Numbered from the stretch's first letter, positions 39,023 through 49,973 are shown. The stretch is 64,000 bases of DNA from Streptomyces sp. P3 (GCA_016893485.2 JAFEKX020000001.1:372001-436000); one strand, 5' to 3'. Numbers and translations are program-made. The notes: generated from the letters alone by a model not told the origin.

Positions 39023-40353
39023 TCATCCCCGCACATAGGAGTCGAGTGTCGCGGCGCAGGTGATCTTGTCCTCGCCGCCCAGATCGCCGTAACGCCTGAT
39101 GTCCGGCAGGACGGTCGGTCCTGGCCTGCCGCAGTCGCAGGGCGAGAAGTCGACGAAGACCCGGTCGCCGCTGTCAGTCCGCCCCACCGGCCCTCCAGCG
39201 AGACGTCCAGGAAGGCGAACCGCCCTTCCACCACGCCCTGTTCGGTGTTCACCAGCTTCTCGCCCGGCTCGTCCAGGACCAGGGGGATCACCCACGGCGG
39301 CACGTGGTAGTTGCCCGACTCGCAGGCGAGGCAGGAGCCCTGGAGTTCCGTCATGCCGTAACTGCGCACGCGCCGTACGCCGTCGTAGAAGGCGGTGAAC
39401 TGCGCCTGGTAGTCGTCGGGCAGGACCCCGTTCTTGTTGCCGCCGCCGCTGAGGACCAGCGTGTCCGGGTGCAGGCTTCCGTCGGAGACGCCCAGGGCCC
39501 GCAGCGCCTGGATCAGGGTGAACTGCTGGTTGTTCATCCCGGCGATCAGCAGCGGCTCGGTCCGGTGTGCGGCGATGTCGTCGACGATCTGGGCCACAGC
39601 CGCGCCGAGTTCCCGCTCGCGGGTGCCGGACGCGGCCTCGAAGGAGCTGATCTCCTGCGGGGTCGCGGTGCCCTCCGCCATACGGCGGCGCAGCAGGGCG
39701 CTGCTCATCAGCTCGGAGACCCGCATGGGTTCCTGGGTGAGCAGGTGTGTCTCTCCGGGCCGTGCGAAGACGTCCGCGTGCCAGCGGTAGCCGTCGATGG
39801 AGCGCATCGGACCGCTCGCCGGTGCCAGGAGGTAGCCGCGGCGGGTGGGCGCGGGCGGCAGCGGGTCGGGCCAGCAGGTGAGGTTCTCCAGGATGTCGTG
39901 CAGGAAACCCAGGTCGCCCGCGGCGCAGTTGAGGAAGGAGACCTTTCCCGAGGTGCCGCTGGTGATGTAGGGGCGGTGGCCGGCGGCCGTCACGCGGTCG
40001 GTCCATTCGTCGATGTCGTTCACGCCCTCGACGTCGACGTCTCCCGGCTCGACCACCGACACCGTCGAGTACCAGCGCAGGAGCCGGTCCCACCGGCCGC
40101 CGGTGATGAAGGAGAGGGGGTACGACTTGTAGCTGGTGTGGGAGAAGAGCAGGGGTACGAGGTCGTCGGGCCTCTCGATCTCCCGTATCCCGCACTCGTC
40201 TGCCCGGGTGCGCAGCAGCGGGATGCGCTCGCGGTGGGCGGCGAAGGCCTCGCGCGCTGCTTCGAGCTGCAACTCCCGCAGCCGCCGGGCGGGTTGGTCG
40301 AATGTGTCACCGGATCGGGCCATGGCCCGGATCTGCTCACGTGCGCTGGACAC
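39023..40353 (-). CDS. luxE: LuxE-type acyl-protein synthetase (one frameshift)
   Basis: About 443 residues. GTG 40353 is preferred because GGAGG lies eight bases before it; an in-frame ATG at 40368 is possible. Adenylating-enzyme features: LFSHTSYKSYPLSFITGGRW, HRPYITSGTSGKVSFLNC (the TSGTSG nucleotide loop), DTLVLSGGGNKNGVLP and RRVRSYGMTELQGSCLACES. A frame change near 39180 restores DSGDRVFVDFSPCDCGRPGP and a C-terminus KITCAATLDSYVRG, with a Cys near the end as in bacterial LuxE, where it is acylated. It activates a fatty acid with ATP and passes it to LuxC. Nearly contiguous with livF upstream. Confidence 0.85.
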
Positions 40354-40371
40354 GGCAACCACCTCCATCAG

Positions 40372-41074
40372 TCATGAGGACGGGTTCTTCGCGAGGTAGG
40401 AGGACTCGATGGCGTCGAGGTCCCCGCGCAGTTCCTTCGGGGTGCCGGTCATGACGACCCGGCCTCGGCGCAGTACGTAGACGCGGTCGGCGATGTCGAG
40501 CACCTTGCGGACGTGCTGTTCGACCAGCAGGGCGCCCAGGCCCTGGTCGGCCGCCCCGCGGACCGCGCGCAGGAGCCGGTCGACGACCAACGGGGCGAGG
40601 CCGAGGGAGAGTTCGTCGGCCAGGAGGAGCCGAGGGGTACGGCACAGGGCGCGCGCCAGCGACAGCATCTGCTGCTCGCCGCCGGACAGCATGCCCGCGC
40701 CAGTCCTCAGGCGCTTCTCGAGTTCGGGGAACAAGTCGACGGCCCGGTCCGCCGGTACGCGCCCGACCCGCAGGTTGTCGGTCGTGTCGAGACGAGTGAA
40801 GACCGCGCGCTCACCGACGTAGGCGGGCCCTCGCGGGCGCGGCGGTGCAGGGGGCGTGGCCGGGGGTGCCCAGCCAGCGGACCTCGCCGCTCATCGGGGT
40901 CAGGTCGCCGGACAGCGTCCTGAGGGTGGTGGTCTTGCCCGCTCCGTTGGGGCCGAGCAGGGCGACGACCTCGCCGGGCCGGACCTCCAGGTCGAGGTCG
41001 CTGACGACGGGTCGGCTGCCGTAGCCGGCGGACAGGGCGCGGGTCGCTATCAGGGGCACAGCTGTGTCGTGCAC
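40372..41074 (-). CDS. livF: LivF-type ABC transporter ATPase (frameshifted)
   Basis: About 233 residues. GTG 41074 has GAGGAG eight bases upstream. Walker A ALLGPNGAGKTTTLRTL is in the first frame; a change near 40835 leads to VFTRLDTTDNLRVGRV and then FPELEKRLRTGAGMLSGGEQ (signature LSGGEQQ), RLLLADELSLGLAPLVVDRL (Walker B with Asp-Glu) and the H-loop LLVEQHVRKVLDIADRVYVL. The short D-loop and QHVRKVL form match branched-chain-amino-acid-type LivF proteins. It works with the LivHMG fusion and the lipoprotein encoded next to it. Confidence 0.84.
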
Positions 41075-41115
41075 GAGGTCTCTCCTCAACCGGGGTCGGC
41101 CGGACCGAAGGTGAC

Positions 41116-42350
41116 TCAGCCGGACGAGGCGGCCGTCAGCACCTTGCGGACGTCGACGAAGGTCGACCCGGCCTTGGCCCACTCGATCTTCCCGTCGCGG
41201 ATGGTGAGTTCCGTGGCGGTCGTGTTGTGGATGCGGTCGAGCCCCTTGATCGGCAGGGCCGTGGACGCCTTCCAGTTCAGGGGCGGGGTCAGGCCCCCGG
41301 TGTCGATGCCTGCGGTGGTGTTCAGCTCGTTCACCAGGGCCGCTGCCGAGATGGTCGGAAGTTTCTTCGCGGCCTCGGTGAAGACCTTGAAGGCCACCCA
41401 GGTTGTTGCGTTGGCGCCGTTGGTGGTGTCGATGGCCTTGCCCTTGGCCGCCGCGACGAAGTCCTTCCAGACGGCGTCGGAGGTCGGCGGGTAGTAGCCG
41501 GTGATCGCGGCGCCCTCCAGGGGGCTGCCGCTGCCTCCGGTGCTGGCGGCCAGTTGCGGGGTGAGGTTGCCGACGACGCTGGCGAGCTTGGTCCTGTCGC
41601 CGGACTGTACGTACGACTTCACGAACAGGCCGGAGGCGGTGCCCAGGATGACGCTCACGCAGTCGCTGCCTTTGGTGGCGGCGACCTGCGGAGCGAGGTC
41701 GGTGGCGGTGAGCGGCACCTTGAGGTCCTTGGGCGGCGCCCCTCCGGCGGAGGTCACGCCCAGGGTGAGGAACTGCGAGACGACGGCCGCGGCGGCCACG
41801 TCGTACCGTACGCCGGTGATCTTCTTGCAGCCCTGCTCCACCAGTTGGCGGCCGTGGGCGGCGAACACCACCGGGGTGCCACCGTTGACCGGGAAGGACA
41901 GCGGGTTGGAGAACTCCGCCGCGGAGACGCCGGTACCGCCGATGTACGGGATGCCGGCCTTCTGCAGGACCGGCATGTAGCGGTCCCCGGCGAGGCTGTA
42001 GGAGCCGACGACCGCGGCCACCTTGTCGGCGACGGCCTGCTGGGCGCACTTCTCGGCCTCGTCGGGGTCACCCTTCTCGTTGCAGAACTCGACCTTGAGG
42101 GGCCCGCCCTTGATGCCGCCGTTGGCGTTGATCCACTTCTGGTACGCCTCGGCGGTGAGGTGGATTCCCGGCTGGGCACTGCCCTGGGTGTTCTCAGGCG
42201 CCCAGACCATCACTTTGACCGGGGTGCCCTTCAGCGACGAGGTCTCGGCCGAACTGCCGGCCGCCTCTCCCCGCATCCTGCGGCGAGCAGGGCTCCGGTC
42301 ACCGCGAGTGCGCTCGCTGCGGCAGTTCTGCGTCGGCGTGAGTCGTTCAT
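41116..42350 (-). CDS. Substrate-binding lipoprotein of the Liv-type transporter (one frameshift)
   Basis: About 410 residues. The ATG at 42350 follows GGAGGG; the signal sequence RRRRTAAASALAVTGALLAA leads to a lipobox LAAGC near residue 26. One G missing at about 42280 shifts the frame to the mature protein: LKGTPVKVMVWAPENTQGSA, INANGGIKGGPLKVEFCNEK and AVVGSYSLAGDRYMPVLQKA. It is a type I periplasmic-binding protein of the Leu/Ile/Val family, tethered outside the membrane. In clusters of CoA enzymes such proteins usually bind organic or aromatic acids, not amino acids (inference). Confidence 0.84.
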
Positions 42351-42444
42351 GGTCCCTCCGCGGGGCTCGCGCCCGAAATGGGCGACGTCGAGATGCCGAA
42401 CAGCATGGGGCGCATTTTTGGGTTAGTGAAGTACTCTCGGCACA

Positions 42445-42461
42445 ATTATTTAAATGAATGA
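42445..42461 (+). promoter_or_regulatory. Candidate GntR site A (liv divergent promoters)
   Basis: ATTATTTAAATGAATGA, AT-rich in GC-rich surroundings, shares the core TA-x-ATGAAT with the sites at 53492, 53601 and 60631. Lies between the binding-protein and permease genes. Confidence 0.5.
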
Positions 42462-42494
42462 ACTGTCTCGTCCCGCGTCTGGGAGGCTCCTCGG

Positions 42495-45186
42495 ATGGAC
42501 GACGTCCTGCGCTTCGCCCTGCTCGGCCTGGGGCTCGGCGCCCTCTACGCGCTCACCGCACACGGCATCGTGCTGGTCTACCGGGGCTCCGGCGTCCTGA
42601 ACTTCGCGCACGGCGCGATCGGGATGGCCGGCGCCTACGTCCAGTGGGAACTCGCCGTCCACCACGGCGTGCCGTACTGGCCCGCCACCGCGTGCGGCGT
42701 GCTCACCTCCGCCGTACTGGGCGTGCTCACCCACCTGTTGGTGATCCGCCCGCTGCGCAGGGCGTCCACCCTGGCCCGGCTGGTGGGCACCCTCGCGGTG
42801 TTCATCGTGCTCACCGCGATCGCCGTCAAACGCTACGGCGACAGCCTGCAGCTGGTGCCGGGCAAGCTGCCCACCCGGCTGCTGACGATCGCCGGGGCGA
42901 CGGTCTCCGAGGACCGCGTCTGGCTGCTCGGCATCGCGATCGCCGTGACGGCCGTGCTCCATCTCCTGTACCGGCACACCCTGTTCGGCCTGGGCACCAC
43001 CGCGGTCGCCGAGAACGAGGGTGCCGCTGCCGCGCTCGGCTGGTCCCCGGACCTGATCGCCGCCGGCAACTGGGCACTGGGCTCGGCGCTCGCGGGGCTC
43101 ACGGCCATCCTGATCGTGCCGGTGATCGGCCTGTCGGTGACCGGGCTGACCACACTGCTGCTGAGCGCGCTGGCCGCCGCCCTGGTCGGCAGGTTCTCGT
43201 CCTTCCCGATCACCCTGGCGGGCGGTCTGGTCATCGGGGTCGCCCAGTCCGAACTGACGCGTTTCGGCTCCGGCGTCACCGGGCTCGCCTCGTCGGTACC
43301 GTTCCTGTTCATCGCCCTGGTGCTGGTCGCGCGCGGCCAGGCACTGCCGTTGCGGGGCACGTTCCTGGACCGCCTCCCGGCACTGGGCACCGGCAGGGTG
43401 CGTCCGATCCCTCTCGCCCTGGCCGTCGTCCTCGCACTCGGCCTGGTGAGCCTGTCCACCCCGCTGTGGGCCGACGCGATCACCAGCACCCTGGTGCTCT
43501 CCTGATCATCCTGTCGATCATCGTGGTCACCGGTTACGCGGGCCAGGTGTCCCTCGCGGCCTACGCCCTCGCCGGTACCGGCGCCTTCATCGCCGGGCAC
43601 GCCGCGGCGGACTGGGGCTGGCCCTTCGAACTCGCCCTGCTGGCAGGCGTGTTGGGGACCGTGCCGATCGGGCTGCTGTTCGCGCTGCCCGCCGTGCGCA
43701 CCCGCGGGGTCAATCTCGCGATCATCACGCTCGGGCTCGGCACCACCCTGGAGGCGATGGTCTTCCAGAACACCGACCTGTCGACGACACCCGGCAGTGA
43801 CGGCATCGCGGTCGGCAGCCAGACGCTCTTCGGCATCAGCATCTCCGGCGTCGACCATCCGCAGCGCTACGCGGCCGTGGTGCTGGTCCTGTTCGTCGCC
43901 GCCACGCTCGTGGTCGCCAACGTCAGGCGCGGTCGCACCGGCCGCCGGCTCATCGCCGTACGGGCCAACGAGCGGGCCGCGGCCGCCCCTCGGCATCGAC
44001 GTCCGCGCGGCCAAGCTCTACGCGTTCGGCCTGTCCTCGGCCATCGCCGCGCTCGCCGGAGTACTCACCGGATTCCGCTCGACCTCGGTCGTCTTCTCCG
44101 ACTTCGCGAGCTTCGACTCCGTCACGGCGCTCGGGCTCGCCGTCATCGGGGGTGTCGGCTTCCTCGTCGGCCCGCTGTTCGGCGCCACGTTCGCCGCGGG
44201 TACGGTCGGCGCCCGGTTCGGGGACCTGGTGGTGCCCGGGCTGAGCGAGTGGATGCCGCTGATCGGCGGGATCATCCTGGTGCTGACCCTGGTGGGCAAT
44301 CAGGACGGCATCGGAAAGGAACTCGGCAGGCGGATCAGGGTACTTGAGCGAAAGCCGCGCCCCCAGCGCGCCACCGCCGCCGAGGAGGAGTCGCACCCCT
44401 GCCGGACGTACCGCGCGCCGCGCCCTCCCCCTCCGCATCCGCGACCTCACCGTCCGCTACGGCGGTGTCGTCGCCGTCGACGGGCTCTCGCTGGACGTCG
44501 AACCGGGCCGGGTGGTGGGTCTCATCGGCCCCAACGGCGCCGGCAAGACCTCCGCGATCGACGCCGTCACCGGCTTCACCCGGGCCGCGGCAGGCCATGT
44601 CCGCCTCGGCGAGCGGGACATGACCCGGATGCCGGTGCACCGGCGGGCCGGGGCCGGGCTGAGCCGGTCCTTCCAGTCGCTGGAGCTGTTCGAGGACATG
44701 ACAGTCCTGGACAACCTCTACGCCGCCTGCGAGCGACCCGGGCGATGGACCTGGCTCACCGACCTGCTCCGTCCAGGCAGCCGTCCGCTGCCCACCCACG
44801 TGCTCGTCGCGGTAAGGGAGTTCGGGCTGCAGGACAGTCTCGACCGGCCGGTGGGCGACCTGTCGTACGGCGAGCGGCGGTTGCTGGCGATCGCGCGGGC
44901 GGTGGCGACCTCACCGTCGGTGCTGCTGCTGGACGAACCGGCGGCGGGGCTGTCCGACGACGAGACACGGGAGTTGGCCCGGCTGGTACGGCGGCTGGCC
45001 GAGGACTGGGGCATGGGGGTGCTGCTCGTCGAGCACGACGTCGACATGGTGATGGGCGTCTGCGACCAGATCGTCGTCCTCGACTTCGGCCGCCGGATCT
45101 GCGCCGGCACCCCGGACGAGGTTCGCCGTGATCCGGCGGTCCGGGCCGCCTACCTGGGCGACCTGGAGCCGGAGACGACGTCCTGA
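42495..45186 (+). CDS. LivH-LivM-LivG permease/ATPase fusion (three frameshifts)
   Basis: About 897 residues. First part LivH (42495-43500; ALYALTAHGIVLVYRGSGVL, NFAHGAIGMAGAYV). One C lost at about 43503 turns LVLS-stop into LIILSIIVVTGYAGQVSLAA, the start of LivM, which continues NLAIITLGLGTTLEAMVFQN. One C gained at about 43988 precedes LGIDVRAAKLYAFGLSSAIA and ends in GIGKELGRRIRVLE. A third change near 44398 joins AEEESHP to the ATPase, LPLRIRDLTVRYGGVVAVDG, with Walker A GLIGPNGAGKTSAID, LSYGERRLLAIARAV and LLLDEPAAGLS. A TTG at 44344 could start a separate LivG, but the alternative frame has much stronger G/C third positions, favouring a fusion. Inner-membrane importer core. Confidence 0.78.
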
Positions 45187-45193
45187 CGGCGGT

Positions 45194-45988
45194 TCAGGCG
45201 TCCCGCAGGTCCGCCACGTACGGCTGGTGGGAGAGGAGTCCGCCGTCCACGCGGAGGGTGTGTCCCGTGATGAAGGCGGACTCCTCGGAGGCGAGGAAGA
45301 CGACCGCCGACGCGACGTCCTCCGGTAGGCCGAGGCGCGGGGTGAGGTGATGGCGGAGCATCTCCTCCCGGATCGCCCCGTGCGCCGAACCGGCGCTGGC
45401 CGGTGTGACGATGAACCCCGGGGCGATGGCGTTGCAGCGGACGCCCAGCTTGCCGTACTGGGTGGCGACGTACTGCGTGAGGTTGATGAGGGCGGCCTTC
45501 GAGGCGCCGTACGCGGGATTGCGCAGGTCGCCCGCGAGACCGGCGCCCGACGAGGTGTTGATGATCGAGCCGGCGCCGCGGGCGGTCATGTGCGGGACGG
45601 CGGCCTGGATCGCGACCATGGTGCCGCGCAGGTTGATCCGCATCGTGTCGTCCCAGACCGCGGGGTCGGCCTCCAGGACGGCGAGGTCCTTGCGGGCGGC
45701 CAGGTGGGTGGCCGCCGCGTTGTTGTGCAGGACGTCGAGCCCGCCGTACGTGTCGACTGCCGTCGCCACCATGGCCCGTACGGAGTCGATGTCGCCCAGG
45801 TCGACCGGGACCGCCGTGGCGACGCCTCCGGCCGCCCGGATCTCCTCCGTGACCGCCTTGGCGCCGTCGAGGTTCAGATCCGCCACGACCGTGCGGGCGC
45901 CCTCGGCCGCCACGCGCCGGGCCGTGGCCGCGCCGATGCCGGACGCGGCGCCGGTCACGATCACGATCTTGTCGTCGAGCCGTCCCAT
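45194..45988 (-). CDS. Short-chain dehydrogenase/reductase
   Basis: An intact 264-residue SDR. Cofactor motif IVTGAASGIGAATARRVAAE (TGxxxGIG, residues 11-18), NNAA in place of NNAG, catalytic Ser in INTSSGAGLAG and the YGASK motif in NPAYGASKAALINLTQYVAT. The Asp in VVADLNLDGA after the second strand suggests NAD preference. It would oxidise or reduce a hydroxyl or keto group of a CoA-bound or ring substrate. Stop lies 7 bp from the convergent ABC gene; it follows the thiolase gene by 16 bp. Confidence 0.87.
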   Translation of the reverse strand: MGRLDDKIVIVTGAASGIGAATARRVAAEGARTVVADLNLDGAKAVTEEIRAAGGVATAVPVDLGDIDSVRAMVATAVDTYGGLDVLHNNAAATHLAARKDLAVLEADPAVWDDTMRINLRGTMVAIQAAVPHMTARGAGSIINTSSGAGLAGDLRNPAYGASKAALINLTQYVATQYGKLGVRCNAIAPGFIVTPASAGSAHGAIREEMLRHHLTPRLGLPEDVASAVVFLASEESAFITGHTLRVDGGLLSHQPYVADLRDA

Positions 45989-46004
45989 GACTCAACCACC
46001 CTTC

Positions 46005-47210
46005 TCAGTCGGTGAGTTCGCTGCCCACTACGGACACGAACGAGACGCATTCGCCGGGTCCGCCGCCGAGGTTGTGGGTCAGGGCGAGGGTGCGGCCCTC
46101 GGCAACGGACCCGACCGTCCGCTCGGGCGGTGCCTCGCCGCGCAGTTGGAGCCAGGCCTCGAACATCATGCGCAGTCCCGAGGCGCCGATGGGGTGCCCG
46201 AAGGCCTTGAGGCCGCCGTCCGGGTTGACCGGCAGGGAGCCGTCGAGGTCGAACGCCCCGCTCGTGACGTCCTTCCAGGCCTGTCCTCGCTCGGAGAAGC
46301 CCAGGTCCTCCATCAGCACCAACTCCGTCGGTGTGAAGCAGTCGTGGACCTCCGCGAGGGCGAGTTCGGCGCGCGGGTCGGTGATGCCCGCCTGCCGGTA
46401 GGCCTCCTGGGCGGAGACGACGACCTCGGGGAAGGTGGTGAAGTCGTAGTCGGGGTCGAGGAGTCCGTCCGCCGGCCCCGCGACGAAGGACAGCGCCTTC
46501 ACGAAGATCGGCGTGTCGCTGTACTTGTAGGCGTCCTCGGCACGTACGACGATCGCCGCCGCCGAACCGTCGGAGACCCCGAGCAGTCGAACACGCCGAG
46601 CATGCCCGCCACGATCGGCGCCGAGCGGATGCGCTCCAGCGGCACCTCCTTGCGGAACTGGGCGCGGGGGTTGCGGGCACCGTTGACGTGGTTCTTCCAG
46701 GCGATGCGGGTGATGACGTCCTTCAACTCCTCTTCCGCCAGGCCGTACTTGGCCGCGTAGGCGGGGGCGAGGAGGAGAAGTTCGCCGGGGCGGTGATCTC
46801 GCCGCGGCTGTCGTCGCCCGCACCCGGCATCGTGGTGCCGGAGAGCCCGGACATGCCGGAGTCCTTGAGCTTCTCCACGCCGACGGCCATCACCACGTCG
46901 TAGGCGCCGGAGGCGACCGCGTAACAGGCGTTGCGGAGCGCCTCGGAGCCGGTCGCGCACATGTTCTCCAGCCGGGTGACCGGCTTGTACGGCAGGTGCA
47001 GCGGGCGGCTCAGGGTCAGTCCGAGACTCCGGAGGCCTGGGTGCCGAGCCAGAACGCGTCGATGTCGTCGAGCGTGATGCCGGCCGAGCTGACCGCCTCG
47101 CCCACGGCGTCGACCAGCAGGTCGTCCGCCGAACGGGTCCAGTGCTCGCCGAAGGGCGTGCAGCCCATGCCGACGATCGCGACCCGGTCCCGGATTCCGT
47201 GCGAGCTCAT
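46005..47210 (-). CDS. Thiolase-like lipid-transfer (Ltp/SCPx) protein (frameshifted)
   Basis: About 400 residues over several frames. Pieces: IRDRVAIVGMGCTPFGEHWT and GITLDDIDAFWLGTQASG; change at about 47020; LENMCATGSEALRNACYAVA and GVEKLKDSGMSGLSGTTMPG; change at about 46775; APAYAAKYGLAEEELKDVIT; change at about 46582; GVSDGSAAAIVVRAEDAYKY, LALAEVHDCFTPTELVLMED, GGLKAFGHPIGASGLRM and ALTHNLGGGPGECVSFVSVV. The architecture is that of actinobacterial Ltp/SCPx proteins, some of which are retro-aldolases in sterol side-chain breakdown. Its ATG overlaps the stop of the DUF35 protein gene by four bases, suggesting a complex. Confidence 0.8.
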
Positions 47211-48646
47211 GCGGCTGTCCCCTCGGTCTCGCCGGTGCGTACCGGGCGGGCCTTCCAGAAGTAGTTGTGCACGCCGGCGGCGGTGACCGTGCGCCGGAAG
47301 GTCATCTCGACCCGGGCGCCGATGACGGCGTCGGCCTCGGTGGCGTCGGTGAGCTGGCAGCGGAAACGGCCGCCGCCGTCGTAGTCGACGACCACGACGA
47401 GCATCGGCGGGCTGGGCGTGTGGGCCAGCCGGTCCACGGTGAACGTGGCGACCGTGCCCCGGGCCTGTTCCATCGGCTCGTCGGTCATGGCGTCGACGCT
47501 CCGGCAGGAGACGCACACCCGGTCCGGAGGCAGCTGCCGGGTCCCGCACTTCTCGCAACGCGAGGCGACGAAGCCGTACTTCCAGCTGTTGCGCCGGTGC
47601 GCGGGCGGGGCGTAGGGCGGCTCGGGGTCCGGGCGCCGGGGGTGGTTCGCGGTCGAGGAGACCTCGCCAGGAGAGGTAGGTGGCGTACGGCATCGGGGCG
47701 CCGCCCGCGGCGATCTGCGTGGCGACCGGGCGGGCGGCGCGGTGCGCGGGGAGGGCGTCGGTGGTGCGCAGCAGCAGGACTCCGGCGCCGTCGCCGAGCA
47801 CGACGAGCGCGATGATCCGGCCGGGTTCGGCCCGGTCGAGGACGTCGGCGAGGAGCAGGCCGGGCTGGGCGGTGCCGGCGTTGCCGATCTCCGCGGTGAG
47901 GTCCGCGGTCGCCGCCTCCGGTCGTACGCCTGAGGTACGACGCACCGTCGCGCACGCGCGCGCGTGCAGGCCGGAGACGACGAGGTGGTCGATGGCGCCC
48001 CGGTCCAGGCCCGCCTGGTCGAGGGCGGCGGTGAGCGCCTTGTCCGCGAGGGACACGTAGATCTCCTCGGCGAAGCGCTCCTCCCAGACGCGGGAGGCGG
48101 GCGCGCCGGGCAGCCGCCAGCGATCGAGGATCTCGTCGCTGACCGTGTCGTGGGCGAGCAGCTCCGCGATCACGGGGCCCCATTGCGGTGGCCGCCGAAG
48201 GCGAACGCCGCCGCGCCGTCGCCGCCCGCGCTCTCCTCGCCGCCGCCGGGCAGGCCGGTACGCAGGTCGGACAGGACCGCGAGCGTCGGTACCGGGGAGC
48301 GGGCCGCGGTGACCAGGGCGCCGAGGCCCGAGCGGACGGAGCCCGCCATGTCGACGGCGAGGACGTGCGGGTCGAGGCCGAGCGCCGCGTGGACGGCGGT
48401 CGCGTTCGTCTTGTCGAGGTAGGCGGGCGCGGCGGTGGCGAGGAAGAGCTGGCCGACGCGGGTGCGCAGTCCGTCCCTGGCCAGGGCCGACCGGGCCGCT
48501 TCGACGGCCATCGAGGTGGTGTCCTCGTCGTAGCCCGCGACCGCGCGCGTGCCCCGGGACGCGGCCGTCCCGAGGGTGGCGGCGATGTCGGCGCGGGCGA
48601 GACGGTGGTACGGCACGTAGGCGCCGTATGCGATCAGTCCGGCCAT
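47207..48646 (-). CDS. HMG-CoA synthase-like protein with C-terminal DUF35 OB domain (frameshifted)
   Basis: About 480 residues. GGAGG lies upstream of ATG 48646. N-terminal thiolase-fold part: [60 protein letters not shown] and [18 protein letters not shown], where a catalytic Cys is expected but Ser is present. Frame changes near 48180 and 47650. C-terminal zinc-ribbon/OB domain: [20 protein letters not shown] with [10 protein letters not shown] (two CxxC pairs), then [20 protein letters not shown] and [12 protein letters not shown]. Such DUF35 proteins accompany thiolases and aldolases acting on acyl-CoA. Overlaps both neighbours by 1-4 bases. Confidence 0.8.
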
Positions 48647-49951
48647 CAGCGTCCTCCATTGGCGTTGGTCGTGCGGGTCGGGCGCTCGAAGACCGCGGCC
48701 AGTCCCTGGCCGCCGCCGAGGCACATGGTCTCCAGGCCGTAGCGGGCCTGGCGGCGGTCGAGTTCGCGCAGCAGGGTGGCGAGGATGCGGCCGCCGGTGG
48801 CGCCGACGGGGGTGGCCCAACGAGATGCCGGATCCGTTGACGTTGAACCGCTCGAAGTCGGCCTCGGTCAGGGCCCATTCGCGGGTGCAGGCGAGCACCT
48901 GGGCGGCGAAGGCCTCGTTGAGTTCGATCAGGTCGATGTCGGCGAGCTTCAGTCCCGCGCGCTCAAGTGCCTTTGCGCTGGCGGGTACCGGGCCGATGCC
49001 CATCGTCTCCGGGGTACGCCCACGACGGCCCAGGAGACCAGGCGGGCGAGGGGGCGCAGGCCGAGTTCGGCGGCACGTTCGGGGTGGGTGACGACGCAGA
49101 GGGCGGCGCCGTCGTTCTGTCCGCTGGCGTTGCCGGCGGTGACGGTCGCCTCGCGATCCTGCCGTCCGAGTACCGGGCGCAGGCTGGCGAGTTTCTCCAA
49201 CGTCGAGTCGGGGCGCGGGTGTTCGTCGGCGTCGACGACGGTCTCGCCCTTCCTGGTCCGTACGGTGACGGGCACGATCTCGTCCGTGAAGCGGCCTTCC
49301 CGCTGGGCGGCGACCGCCTTCTCGTGGGAGCGCAGGGCCAGTCGGTCCTGCTCCTCGCGGGGGATCGCGTAGTCGCGCCGCAGGTTCTCGGCGGTCTCCA
49401 ACATGCCGCCCGGAACAGGGTGGTTGACGCCTCCTGAGGTGACCCGGCCGCGAGCCAGCCGGTCGTGCGACGACGGGTGGTCCGTACGGTGACGCCCGCG
49501 CCGCGGCACTCCCGAAGCGGACGCCGGTGGTGTAGAACTCGGCCTGGCTCATCGACTCGACGCCACCGGCCGCCCGGAACAGGGTGGTTGACGGTCGCTC
49601 GCGCCGGTCTGCACCTGCATCGCCGCCGTGATGATCGCCTGCAGTCGCTCGCGGAGCCGCAGCGACGGTCGAGCCGCAGCGACGGTCGATCTGCAGTCCC
49701 GGCACCTCCACCGGCAGACCGGCGTCCAACGCGGCCACGCGGCCGATGGCCGGTGCCTCGCCGTTGGGGTAGCACTGGCCCAGCAGCACGTCGTCGACGG
49801 CGGCGGGCGGAAGACCGGTGCGGTCCAGTACGGCGCGTACGACGGCGGCGGCCAGCTCGGTCGCCGGTACGTCGCGGAAGACGCCTCCGTAGCCGCCGAC
49901 GGGGGTACGCACGGGTTCGCAGATCACCGCGTCACGCAGGAGGGCGGACAT
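48645..49951 (-). CDS. Acetyl-CoA acyltransferase (thiolase), locally rearranged
   Basis: About 400 residues in outline: [20 protein letters not shown], then [20 protein letters not shown] around the nucleophilic Cys, [100 protein letters not shown] (the NEAF motif) and [13 protein letters not shown]. Frames change at several places, and the region after the Cys contains a 17-bp tandem duplication and a displaced 25-bp copy of downstream sequence. As written it cannot give an active enzyme. It would cleave 3-ketoacyl-CoA. Confidence 0.72.
49405..49429. repeat. 25-bp direct repeat, copy 1 (native position)
   Basis: Identical to 49569-49593. Here it encodes the expected thiolase residues VNHPVPGG on the minus strand, so this is the original copy. 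Confidence 0.85.
49569..49593. repeat. 25-bp direct repeat, copy 2 (displaced)
   Basis: Identical to 49405-49429 but placed where thiolases encode the strand before AGGVESMSQ. It replaces native sequence, so it is a duplication or an assembly error. Confidence 0.85.
49654..49687. repeat. 17-bp tandem duplication at the thiolase active site
   Basis: GAGCCGCAGCGACGGTC occurs twice without spacing. On the minus strand each copy covers the codons around the nucleophilic Cys (DRRCGS). Confidence 0.88.
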
Positions 49952-49973
49952 CAGCCATGCCTTTCACGAGGGG

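Noticed and set aside
37638..40353. A complete luminescence operon
   Set aside because: luxC and luxE are present, but no luxA/luxB-like flavin monooxygenase or luxD thioesterase is encoded in the window.
44344..44400. A separate livG start at TTG 44344
   Set aside because: No good ribosome site and poor third-position GC; the LivM frame stays codon-typical through this stretch, favouring a fusion. Not excluded.
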